Shown piece after piece: positions 11,635-25,600 of a stretch of DNA of 64,000 nucleotides. Each line of letters begins with the position of its first letter. Within the stretch, counting starts at the first letter, position 1. The stretch comes from Antedon mediterranea (Eukaryota; Echinodermata; Crinoidea; Comatulida; Antedonidae), in NCBI RefSeq assembly GCF_964355755.1, contig NC_092675.1:26268412-26332411 (forward strand), in the 5' to 3' direction. Made by a program: the position numbers and the translations under genes. The notes below the pieces were generated by a model. That model was not told where the DNA came from, ran no database searches, and saw only the letters and a program-made list of their open reading frames with translations.

Positions 11635-13613
11635 AATTTAGAGCTCTAACGATAACGATAGCGATAAAATACTGTTATTGCTTTTTGGGTTGAATTATAC
11701 AAAAAAATATAATTATGCTTAAATGAAAAAATATCAAACGTATCAACAACAAAAATCTAATTTTCTACGGAAGCCCTTTCGGACCATTAGTATGCCGCAC
11801 TATTCACTATTGGCCTGAGTTTCCGTACTATTTTCTTTCTAGTGAGACAACAAACATATCTAAATATAATACAAATAAAATAATTACGCCGCAATGATGT
11901 ACGGTAGGGCCTAAGTTTACAACCTGTGTGTGTGTGATTTATTCATACAAATTAATTTTTAATAGTTTACAATTTATGAAATCTAAGTAGTAAAATAGAT
12001 GTATCACTTCTCATCCATGTCTTGTAACGGTCATGATGTATTTGTCAGCGCTTGTATCCATTATGATTTATTCAACCGAATGATTGAACGTCAGTAACGT
12101 ACACAAAGGACTGACACTGCTACACTCAATATGATTAAAATAGAATCCTAAATAAAAGTGCGTCAATTTACAATCAAGAGAACTGTCCATATTACGCACG
12201 TTGGCATTTTGTCTAATTATTTTCTAACATTTCGATTCCGGCAAAGGCTACGAAATCTTCACCAAGTATAACCTCTACAGTACTGTATAAATGTGAGTAC
12301 AAAACACCATGACAATGACAAATCCGCGTTAACTGCAGTAGAAATTATTTAATTTCTCATCAAATAAATAATACCAATATGTAATGTATTTATTTTATAA
12401 TTGTTTAAGAAGTATGTGATACATTTTCTTTCAGGAAATGATAGATATATTACAGTTTTGAATATATATCCAAAATACGACAATGATTTCCAATACCAAT
12501 GTTATCCTCCTACTGGCTATACTGGTTATAGTCTGAGTTACGGAAGATCATTTGCAGTAGCGAATGGTGAAAGTTTGAATGAAACACCGTGGATCTTGGG
12601 CAGTGGGCGCAAGTATGTAGCACCTAATGTTGGTATGGGAGTGTATTACTGCATGATAGTAAACAATGGTATCACTACAGTCGTTCAAACTACAAAAATA
12701 AGAAATGATGGTAAGGTATATAGTACTGATAAAACCTAATTTAGTACAATATACTATTGTTTGTAAATTAGCGGCAAAATATAAACAATAATTATAATGA
12801 TTCAAGATATTTAAATATTTAAGCCATTTTAATTTTGTATTTTTCTTTAGGCGGTTACTGGTGTAATTGTTACCGTTTGGTTGAGCGTCCGTATGTCTCT
12901 AGGCCTGCGTATTTTTCATTTGAGATACAATCACTCATGTTATATCCTAAAAACGTCTTGTCTTGTATTGCTGTGTTGTAACAAAATGCAAATATTGTGT
13001 CGTTATAGTTTCAAATGTAAAATGTATTATATTGTACATGTATTGTGTGAACGTTAACAATAGATCTACAGGTATTAGTTGTGGGATTACTGACTTACCG
13101 GCTACTGGACCTATATTACTTACTAAACACTCAAACACTCTAAATAATAATATTTATTTCGTTCTTCAATTAAATAACAAAACAAAAATGACATAAATAA
13201 ACCTTTAAAGTAGTCTTAAATAAAAAAATGGTAGGTATAAAAAGTGCAGAATAATTAGATAATTGTTGTTTAAAGTTAGATGTTAACAATAAAGACTTCA
13301 TTTTAACATGAGAAACAATCTAATTGATTTGTGTGATTATTATTTCTTTTTTTCAAAACAGCCTTAATAACACCTGAAAATTCTAAAAACACAATCACTG
13401 TAAATGTTGGTGATGACGTCACCATTCGATTTGATACGGAATTGACCAGTGATTTAGTATGGAGGAAAGATGGCTCTACTACATTAAAGATTGGAACGGA
13501 AAAAAACATGACTTTTAACCCAGTAGAGACCAGTGATGCTGGGGTTTACGAGATGTATGAGGATGGCAACCGGGAAGATCGTAGGCATGCGTTTATCAAG
13601 TTGATTGTAAGAG
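11406..13613 (+). CDS. Gene B exons: signal peptide, Ig1, Ig2
   Basis: Exons 11406-11460 (ATG 11412, [17 protein letters not shown]), 12435-12710 (Ig1; [12 protein letters not shown]) and 13362-13613 (Ig2; [21 protein letters not shown], ending KLIVRG). Acceptors are TTTCAG at 12434 and AAACAG at 13361; donors are GTAAG at 12711 and GTAAT at 13614. All junctions are phase 1. Confidence 0.85.
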
Positions 13614-16600
13614 GTAATAGGTAGTATTAATGATTATAATGATTTTCAATGTGTGTTCTTTATTGATAGACGGCACACATTGCAATGATAATGATGATGG
13701 TGATGATGACGATTCATTTTTAGTCGCGTGGACGCGACTCTATAGTTCACTATGTCGGTCGGTCGGTCTGTCGGTCTGTCGGTTTGTCGGTCTGTCTGTC
13801 GGTCCGGTATCACTAAGCGTTTTATCGCTTTCTGACCTTATCTTGATATCAGTTTAATCTAGCTAAGTCAATTTTTCACAGTATATTCCTTATGGCCAGG
13901 AATCGATGTGGTTATGTTTTCACGGTGCACAATAAAAAATTACGCGGTCTACGCACGATTTAACGAAATCACGTTTGTAATCATATCTTCACAACCATGA
14001 ATCACAATTAAATAAAATTGGTACTCATAAATTTCAGGGCATAAATCATCATAATGGCAATACAATTACGTGCGTAGCGCATGTAACGCATGCGTACGCG
14101 CGCTTAACATTTTCAAAATTTATTTTCGATGAAATAAGAGTACGTTTCAGGCAATTTTAAGCGTTTACAAAATTGCCATGAGTGCGCAGATTTTTGCGTG
14201 CGCATTGCGCATTAAATGTTATTGCGCACTCTTTTTGCCCGATTTCTGTTTTCTTGACTTACTTTTCAACTCGAAATTACGTTATACGAGCACGTCAAAA
14301 GTGACAGGCTACGCACGTGTAAATTAAAATATAACTGTTTTTAAACATTTCAACATATTTAAACATGTTCAGTAATTTCGGTCAGTTGTAGGTTGGTCGG
14401 TTGGTCGGTAAACACTAATGAGCACGCGACTGCAGCCATCTATATGGCCTTGTTTATTTATATTGTATATTCTGAAATAAAAGAAAATAATTTATTTCAA
14501 ATTTGTTCTTTTTTTAATATCCATTTGAGTTAGAGAGAGTTAGAGATTTAATTGGAGGGAGACCTGTTACTTGAAAATGAATGAAAGCTCAACATGCTGT
14601 TTTACTTTATCGGTGTGATTTAGCTTTTGCTTTATACATTTTATTTGTATCTCCATTGAGATCCAGCCACAGCATTTTCAGTGGTTTTTTCTGCAAAGCA
14701 TTTTCAGTTAATATTTTTTCAGTAATTCGCCTTTTCATTTAATCATTAGAGACTTATGTACTATATTTGAACCTAAAACTTAAATTTTGCAAATACATAC
14801 CAAAAACGGTTAAAATAAGCTACTTAGAACGATTTTATTTATTAAATAGGAAGCTTTATATTTTGACTTAATTGATTTACAGTGAGGTTTCGTGTCTGAA
14901 TAAAAAAACGGTTCCGTTTGCCTTATCATATAAAGTATAAAGTAAATATAATAAAACAGTATTATAGTATTTACTTTTCATAGCTTGCCCACGTCACAAA
15001 TGGGGTCCACTTAACTGCACTGGTGATTGTGAATACTGCTATAATGGAGGCGTATGTGATGACAAAACAGGATTTTGTATCTGTGCACCTGGATTTGAGG
15101 GATCCATGTGTGAAACTGGTAAGGAATACTACTTTACACAAATAATTATTACATTCAAGTTTCAATTCATTTCTTCTAAAAATAATAAATGGAATGATAA
15201 ATATTCTAAAAATATTAATTCATTTTCAGTGGACATACCAAGATATTTGTAATTGTTAACAATTTCAATTACTGTACAATTTACAAGTTGTAAAAACATT
15301 ATCCACAACTTTTATAATAACAATCATATTTTTGTTTCAATCCAGCAAAAATAAAACATGTATCTAGCAAACAAAGAAAGCTTCAAATAATACAAAGATG
15401 TTTGTAAAGATATTTAATGTTGACCGAGGGAATCTCAATAGTGTTGTATATTTATTATATAGCCTATGCAAATACGTGAACGTGATTGGTTGAAACTGCA
15501 TCACATGACGCTAAATGAACAAAAGTCATCTACTGAGACTCATCACGATACAACGTTTTACACGCCACGTAACTTGCTTGAAGAATTAATCAACTAAACT
15601 ATTTAAATTATGCATATATAGCGCCCTTATTTGTTATTCACCCATTATAAATGTGACGAAAGACCGTTTGCGATTGGTCAACACTCACGCTAGTAGCCTG
15701 GTACGCGCGGCGCCCTTAACATCCGGTGATTCGGCTCGAAGAAGACAAATTATTATTTATTCGGCCTAGGTCTATCCCAAAGATCGTGGCGCTATAGTAT
15801 CATTGACATAGGCCTAGTATAGGGCCTACGTGATAATCTATATATAAATTATGGTTAATTCTGACATAGGCGAGCACAATACAAAAACTTCGGTATAAAT
15901 CTCCGCCTTGGATACCTACCTTATCTATCTCAGATGTACCGCGAAACGTAGATTTGATAATATTAGTTTTCAGTACTACGCTATTGTTCCATATTTCTAT
16001 CTTAGGAAGATATTATAAAGAGTTTTTTTAACAAAAATGTATGATTTCAACAGTAGATGTTCAACTCAATTTCAATTCTTCGCGGTCCATGTAATTTCCG
16101 GGTTCACGATTAGTTTACCTTGCAACAACCTGGTTTCAACTATTTTCTCTCTTTTATACACAAGGGAGCAGTAAAAATAATAGATTTGACCCTAAAGGTG
16201 ACTGGAAACAGGCACTTTCCATCCATCAATACAGTGTCCCTTTGGAAAACTGAAGAAAAAAACCGATAGTAGGACTGGAGCTTAAGTCATAGTGGCTAGT
16301 CATTCCGGTTTTTTTGTTTATTTTAGGAACGGACCGCGCGTGTGAAGGTACAGTAGTTACAAAATAAAAATTGTACTGCAAATTAATAAAGATCAAATTA
16401 AATATATGCCATAAAGAATCTGAATATATTGTGGGGAATAGTATTATAAAATTACATACGGAGATTTGATGATAAGATATTTTGTTTAAAATCGAGTGAA
16501 ATCCCGATATCCGAGTTTTATTGAGTAAGCTGGCAGGAATAACTGTAGGCTATCTCTGTCCCGTTAGGACCGAGATGTCTGCCCATGTTGCAAGCCGTAA

Positions 16601-19600
16601 TGCCTTCTTGGGCCGACGGCCCACTCTGTCACGGAAGTTAGTTTCAAAAGATGTTTAAATTAAATAATGTATTAATTATTAGGATGGTATTTATTTGAAT
16701 AAACGCCTCTCCAATAAAACATCACTTTGAATAATAATCCCCCTCCCAACCCAACTATCTAATAAACGTCCATCCACATTTATAACAACACAATTATACT
16801 ATTTGTAGTAGAATTCATCGCACTGCTATCTACAATTTACCAAGCATTTGTTATTCTTTTTTACCACTTTTCCAGCCGCGTAACAAGGGGGTCTTGTCAG
16901 GGGGGCAAAGAGGGGAAAATCCTTCCAGACACCAAGTACTTGAGCCACAGCCCCCCCATGGTGGGGGCTGTGGCGAAGCGAATTTTGGTAAATGACACCC
17001 CTAGATCGTCGGAAATGGTACTCTCGCACACAAAATTCATGACAAATGGCGCCTAACTAGTAGTAGTTGGCCTGGAAATAACACTCCCATTTATTGCACA
17101 GCAATCAGCAAAATGATCGTACATTTTCCACCGTTAAAAACACAGGTGACATAACATTTGAACATGTGAAAACCCAATCTAACATTGGATCCGCACCTGG
17201 CAAAGGTAGTAATTTTTCCGGTTAGAAGACTGAAACAGGGCCGTAACCAGGTTTGACGGCGGGGTGGATCGTTAAATTGTTTAGTGGAACCATAACCTCG
17301 AATTTTTTTTTCTCTATAGGCCTATGTATGGCCGCAAATCGCATTTCCGGCTAAACTCTTTTGTTTATGAACTATATAATTTGGTGAAATTTCCAGCCCA
17401 CGAATTTCAATTGCCGACCTTATTGCCGACCTTAAATTGTCAGAGGACGGCATTCTCTTGCCGACCGAAACTAGGCTAGATCCCTCCTCCCTTTAAGCCT
17501 CCTAGTAACAACATGGTACATTAAGGGATCGTATCATTGAGACTTTAACAGGCATATTCACCATCATGTGGTGTTTAGGTAGCAAACCATGGAATTAAGG
17601 TGATCCCTGAATTCACTCAACCATTGCATCTTGCACTTGCGTGAGCTGCATGCTTTCTCTCTATACATCAAGCAGCTGGCTGGGCACGTCACACGCACGC
17701 AGAGACCTGTGTAGGGGAATACCCTTTTATGTCAAGCAAACAACTATGCTCTGTGCACGGCTAGCTCCAGAACCACGATGTTCAGCAGTTATCAAATAGA
17801 ATTTATCTTGTAAATTTAGTGTTAGGTTTTTATATTTTAGTTAAAATATACTTTATATTCTTATGTCGATTTATATTAATTAAATTTATTAAGGCTTGAC
17901 TAGACCTGTAGTAAACAATCGTAGTGTTGTGTTAGTATGCCTGTGAAAGATTGAGTATTGGAGTGACAGCCAGCCACGAAAGTACGTTCGTTTTGCTGAT
18001 CGCTAGCGCGTTACATACGATTAGTAGGAGTGTATTTTTTTAAGGTGACCTCACACGCACAGCACAGCGTCACAATTGTGTATGAGAATGATGCCCGCGA
18101 TGGCGGCTTAGATAAAAGACGCCAAAAACCACAGTCAACTGACCGCATGTTAATGTACTGATAAGCAGTGCGTCTTCCCACGAGCTAGTTGTCAGTCAGG
18201 ATTTTGTGTATTTCATATCATCTTACTTGAATATCATACTGTACTGTGACTCATTTGAAGCCATATCATATATCGTATATTTTATTCTTATATTTTCTTT
18301 CTTTTTCTTTCTTCTATCCCTTCTTTGTATTTTATTTTATTTTTTTGACTTGTTACCCAGCCCGATCGAACGCTTCTCAACCCGGTAAAATCCGCCAGGG
18401 GGGTATTCCGCCCCCCCTGCCCCCCCGCCTGTTACGCCACTGCACTTTTCATATATATTAGAGGATTTCATTTGATTATAAATGTTACCATATTATTAAA
18501 ACTAAAAAATTTAACATATCCCTCGAATAAGCACCTTCCTCAAATGAACTTTCCCTCCCCACCTCCGCCCTATAAGGGCCCTACCAAACAATAAAAACTA
18601 TACTTTAAAATGTTATTAATCATCTAAGACACTGTGAAACAGAGTAGTTTAGTTTTACGAATATCAAGAATTTTCAATATTGGTAACCGACAGAAAACGT
18701 ATAAGGAGAACATTATTATTCCGAGAACCATCGTCTACACTTCCTAGAGGGGGAGCGAGCGAAGCGAGCTCACCCTCTAGTAATAATTATTATTATTATT
18801 ATTAATGTAGGCGCGCTTATTGGTGAAAATTCTTCTTTTATTATTAATACGACCTAGGCCTAAGTGAATATTTCATTGACAGGGAATTATTAATTAATAA
18901 TTATCTGTATATTATTCTTCGCAAGGTAAGGTAAATGCAACGCCTAACTATAGCCTAGGCTGGCTTACATACATTAAAGGAGGCCTAGGGGCTTAGCTAC
19001 CCGACCCAGGAGATATTCTACTTGTTGTTGGCTATATATCGCCTTTTATATCAGTAAAATATAAGATTTGACATCCACTCTCTAAAAAATTATATTCCCT
19101 CGAGCAAAAATATCATTCCCTCCCTCGGGGATGTCAAATCTTATATTTTACCTCTAAGCAGGCAATATCTGTATAATATTAATAATGACTTAACTACAAA
19201 ACCCTAAAGTTGATATCATAGCCCTTTGTGTAAGGGCGGGTTGCGCAGTGTGTTGGCAGTTCGACTACTGATCGTGAGATCGAGTTTTGAATCCAACTCT
19301 CTCCGCATTGCTTGTATCCTTAAGATATTTTACTTACGTTTGCCTCTCTCCATCCAGCTGTATAAATGGGAACCCGGTTAGATCAAGACACAATTTTGCG
19401 CTGATTACTAGCAGCATTATGGGACTATGCTTCCATATGTGTTTGTATACTGGGGTAATATATAATGTTCAGCGCTTAGAGATTTCACAACATTAGTCGC
19501 TAATTAAATCGAGGATATAATTATTATTATTATTAGTAGTAGTGTTATTATTATTGTTATTGTTGTTGTTGTTGTTACTATTACTGTTACTATTACTATT

Positions 19601-22600
19601 ACTATTACTATTTTATTGTTATTATTATAACAACGTGTGTTATTTTCACTTAGATTGCGGCTACAATAGGCATGGTTGGAGTTGTGAAAATCGCTGTTCA
19701 AATAAGCATCATCCTATAAGGTGTAGCGCCTTTCAGTTCTGCTTACCTGATCCATATGGATGTAGCTGTGTTACTGGCTACCAAGGAATAAAGTGCATTA
19801 CAGGTAAAAAAAAAATTTTAGCACCATAGTGTTAAGACTGTAATTCGCATATATTTGACATTATTAATAAATTCAATAAATCGTATTGTACAGAATGTTC
19901 ACCAGGTACATTTGGAGCAGACTGTGCTCAAACTTGTCATTGTGAACAAGGTGATTGTGATAGATTTAGAGGAACATGCACTGACTCTTCTTGTGCATTT
20001 CCATGGATGGGATCTAACTGCCAAGGTAGTTTTAACATTATTTTTTTCATTATTTAAAAAATAGGATGATTGAAACAATTAACGATCAATTTGATATTGT
20101 TAACATTCTTGAACGTGATTTTTCCAAAACAAGAGTAGTAGGCAAAATAAAATTTTGCCTCCTTGTTGCCTCCTTTATGATTCCCATCATAAAGGACGTA
20201 ACTTTGTATTTATTCTTCAAAAACTCGAAATCAATCCATTTCTTTGCCTTTTAAGATGTTTCTGTGAATTTGTTCAAACTTCATACCACGTCATGTAACA
20301 AAGTTTACTATATATTCTACATTAACTTTCGATTTTGTAGAATGCCAACATAACTTTTATGGCGAAAACTGTGATATGGAATGTCCATGCGAATGTCATA
20401 GAGTGACAGGCAAGTGCAAAGAAGGCACGTGTCTTCCAAATTGGCTTGAACCTGACTGTGAGAATGGTAAGTAAAATAATAATGTAATTAATCATTCTTT
20501 TTTTCGTTAAATCAAATTAATTAAGTTTTTTTTCCACTTTAATACAACTGTGTGTCTTCATCTTCAACTTCATAAGTTCCACAATTAACACATTGATTAT
20601 TACGGAACTAGAGGCCTATTAGAAGAGGAGATGACTATGCCTGATACACAGTGTCTCGCACACGCTTGCATATTGTACACTGGACCTACGGACTCGTTCT
20701 ACCAGAAAATAGAGTTGGAGTCTCGAACCTTTGCTGATATTATGGTGTATTCCGGTTCTACTGTCTTGACCACCCACTCTAAAGTTCAAGTAGAAAGAGA
20801 CAATTAACAACATGAACCCATTTTACTTTACGTGCATCCTTGCTGCATGACGTATTTTGAACTGTTCTCTCTCCATTCCGACGCAAATGTTGTATATTTA
20901 TTAATTGTTTTTTTACTAATTAGACTAATTTATTATTAAATTCAATATGTTATACCTAAAATTAAATCGCAATTATTACAACTCCCTTTGTTCTGTTTTT
21001 AAATAACTTTGAAAGCTATTATTGATCATTAACATGCTGTGTAACCAAATAAAAATAAATAAACATGCATATATAGGCCTAAAGTAAGTTTCCAATGTAC
21101 ATAGGCCTATCCAATTAAAACTTGACGAAACTGTTTGTTCAATCCACAGGAATCGTGAATACCACATTTACCCCAGCGAATAACGGCCAGAATACAACTA
21201 CCTCTTGTTCGGTTTATCAGAATGGTGTAAACGATGTTCAAACAATGATTGTAGTGACAAATACTGATGTCACTAAAACCATTACAACAATATTGGAAAA
21301 AAAGCAAAGTGGTCAGAATATAATGACTCAAGCATTTTCTGTGATAGCTGATGTTGATTCGACATATAAATGTGTAATTTCACAAGAAAGTATGTCAGCT
21401 CAGAGCGCGATTATTTCAGAAACATTTAGTAAGTTGTATATCATCAATAAACGTCATGCAACATAATCATTTTATTTATAATTTATGTAATTATTTGTTC
21501 ACAAAATAACGAATATTTATTTTGTTCACAAAAGAAATACCTTTATATGTCGGGAATCTGACGTTACTTAGTGTTTCAAGCTCCTCTATCACCATTGAAT
21601 GGACGGCATGGAATAGCAATACTGACGATGGAGATGGTCCAGTTGTCGGATACTTTTTATACCACAAACTGAACAATACTGACATTTGGAATCATGGACT
21701 ATACATCAATGCATTATCAGGCCCTGTTTCCGAGTTGATGTGGGATACAGAATACACTTTTAGTGTTTCTGCTGTGAGACCTGGTGAGGGCGGAGAAGGA
21801 CCAATCGGAGATGGAACAGTCACAGCAAAAACGATTTGCGGAAGTAAGTTATTTATATAATATCTTATATATTATTTCGGAAACACGCCGAACGTTTTTT
21901 TCGAGAGCTTTTCCAACTTTCCTTAGTCCTTGATTGACACCGAAGTGTTAAAATTGATGTCGTGAATTACGTTGCCGAAATTACGGCACAATTAAAACAT
22001 ACAATTAAGAAAAACTGAAGTTTAATGACAACATCGTCAGCGCAATGAAATACAGTCGTATGTGTTTTTATACCTTTATACAGGTAAATATTCAGATGTA
22101 TTTAATTAATATAATATCTTCATTGTTAGTCTTAATCTAAAGTAAGTGTATGCAATGATGTAATATTGATCAGTTATCAACCGAATAAAATAACCAACTT
22201 ATCCATCTATAGTATGTAAATAGAAAGCACACTATCAGTTCTTTTCCACTTAAAAATAATTAGAAGCATGAAGCATTTTTCAAAACATTAACATATTTGA
22301 ATTTTACGAGATTTAGGAACTTATAAATATATTTAAATTTGTTTGTGATCTAACATCAGCACCAGCTTCATTGGAAGAAGTCAATCATACGGTTTCCGAC
22401 ACGCCAAATATATTGGTGACCTGGACAGTAAGCAACTCTTGAACTTGTTGATTTGTTATAATAATTTTGTTTAGTTTAGCATGAATGAACGAGCAAATTA
22501 AAATAACCTAGGCCTGCTCCTTGTTTAGTTTCTTTGTATGTAAATTTGTGATTTTTAGTTTATTGTGAAATTTGACAACAAGCATTTAATCACTACGCTC

Positions 22601-25600
22601 CCAAAGATAAAAAAAATGCCATTGTTAATTATGTTCATTGTTTATCAAAGAGCAAATTTGCCAAATATAAATGTTGATTATTATTTTTGTTTATGTTTAT
22701 TTTTTGTTCTCTTTTGTGGCGTAAACACTAAATTTGATTTGTTTATTTATTATATTTAATTTTTACTTCAATCATACCATCTTTAGAAAATTAATGCAGA
22801 TGCAGAAACACTGAAATGTTATAACACGTCTTACGTATACAAAGTGTATCTCAAATCTAATGACGATGTTGGAATTGGTGAGGTAGTTTACATTGGAATT
22901 GACTCCAGCGTGACTATAGACAGTTCGAGAGTAGATGGTCTGTTGTCTTACAGCTTTTTAGTCACTGTATCTAACAAAGACAATGAAAGTGAATATGTTG
23001 AAAGTATCGATACTTCAGACAAAAATGAAGGTGGGTGCAGTGTCTCATTATTTAGGAAAAAGTAAGCAATTGTTTATAATACATGATTTGGAAAATTGTA
23101 AAACATGCACAACATCTCACTTTTTAGAGGGAATTATGACATTAATGAAAATACATTTTCATGATATATATTAATATTATAAAAATCTATAATTTTGGTC
23201 AGGATTACCTCACCTTTAGGTACATGTGTAGTCATTTATAAAATATGTAACATTACATGAACCAACAATACAATATAATTTAAAAAACATCGTACATCTA
23301 CAGGTCAAGGTACGGCACTTTTAAGCATTCCATATTTTACAGATATGTCTGAACCAAGTGGTGGCTCTTCTGGTGGTATTATTGGTGGTATAGTTGGAGC
23401 ACTCATTTGTATACTTTTGTTGGTTGCGGTTATCATTATTGTTATGTATGTATACATGTATATGTTAGTAATTATTATAAATATTTATAATAGTAAAATA
23501 AAAACATTTTAAATTATACTGAAAAATTGATATATTGTGTTTGCTGCATTTTATTTATTTTGTACAATTTAAAGGAAAAGAAAGAAAGATAAAGGCACTG
23601 AACATCGACAAAGGCAAGATAGAATACAATTTGAAGGCATGTTATTTAATTTAACTATGTTTATATATCATATATGCTTTCTAAAGTTGTTAAAATATAA
23701 TTTATAAGAACATGTTATTGTTTACAAGTTAACTAATTTAGAACTTTTTTCATTCTTAGACGTTACGTCACGCTCAGATGAATCAACAGCGCCATCAAAC
23801 ATCGATTTACCTGACGACACATCCTTTTTGTACGAGAACGTCCATGTGGAACCGTCAACAGCTTCAACATTTTCTCGAAGAATTCTAATTTCTGATTTGG
23901 TTGCTTATTTCGCCCATAAGCTTTCAACAGACTTACACAATGAATTTGATGTTAGAAAAACTGCCTAATTTATTTTATTAGATGTTTTAACAGGTTGAAA
24001 TAATTGTATAAGTAATTATTACAAGTACTTAAAACATTTTCTTTATAGCTATGTACTACAATATCAATATCAATGTTAATATAATATAACATTTAAAATG
24101 TTATTTCCTGTTACTATGCAAACAAAATGCACAAATAATAAATCAATAAAACAGCGGTGGAAATGTATCACAATACATTTTAACATAACATATTACTATT
24201 CTTATATTTCTAGCTTCTACCAGTCGACCAGACTCACCCATGGGAAGTAGCAGCCAAAGAATGTCACAAAACAAGGAACAGATTCAAGAATATTGTCCCA
24301 TGTAAATAAAGAATGTATGAATAATTACTTTGGCGGCTGCTGATCATGCGTAAAAAGTATAATGCTTCTTCTTGATGTGAAGATGTTGTTGTTTGTACTA
24401 AAATGAGAAAAAATGACAAATATCACATGCATAGAATAAATTCTAAACCGCCCGGTGATATACTGAAATGTAATTACTTAATTTGAAACGAGAAGGATGA
24501 TTAAATCTATGAGAATGAGAAAAGGTCGCCCCAACCGCCGAGACTCGAACCCGGAACATTCTGCTTGATATGCAGTTGTCCTAACCAATAGACCAATGGG
24601 GCTTTCATAGTATTGATCAATATAATATATATACTGTATTTAATTACATTAGTTTAATTTCTACTTAGATGATCATGCAAGAGTTGTGTTGGACAAGATT
24701 AACGGCGATCCTGATTCGGATTACTACAATGCAAGCTATATCGATGTAAAGAGATATGTATTTGAAATCGTTTTTAACATGTTTTTAAAGTATAATATCA
24801 CCTATTGCTTTTGTTTGTAGATATTAGAAAACATAAATCAATGGAACAATTATAGGCCTAATATTAAAAATCACTTTCAGTCAACAGTTTATATTATATT
24901 ATACTGTAATACAAAAAATAAAAGGGGGAATGGAATATCGATATATTCCTCATTTAAGAGGTTTGTAACATATCCCTCTATGTATTTATTGAAATAATAT
25001 ACAATCTTGACATTTTGTAACCCTTAACATAATAGTCTCTGTTATAAAAACGACTTCGACCATGTTGCTCTGTATTGATGTTAGTTATTGGTATTGTTTT
25101 AGGGTTACAGCAAAACGGAGCACTACATAGCGTGCCAAGGTAAGCAAACACAAATATTATCTAAAAAATAAACTTATGAGAAATAAATTCGTCTCATATT
25201 TGCACTATATATGACAATACTGAACACATTAATTTATAAATGATAAAGAATAAAATTAATTACACTTAAGCTCGTTTTTCCCTAGGTTTATATTCGCGAG
25301 AATCGGGCAAGCCATTGGTCACAACAAGTTGAAAACAATAATAATACGCGGCTCTAGTCAACGTTTCATTGGCGCGAATAAATTCGCCTAGTGGAAAACA
25401 TGCTTATATATTTTTTTTACAAATATTTCAGTGATACTTATTCCCATCCTCTAATTTATAAATGACCATCAACGATTTTCTTCAACAGGTCCTAACAAAA
25501 ACTCCCTTAGTGATTTCTGGCGAATGATCTGGCAGAAGAATATCAAAGTTATCGTTATGCTTACAAACATTCTTGAAGGAAATAAGGTGAATGAACTTTC

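Noticed and set aside
13755-13803. CRISPR-like or satellite array of GGTC units
   Set aside because: It is a short simple repeat without spacers, embedded in a mobile element that recurs elsewhere.
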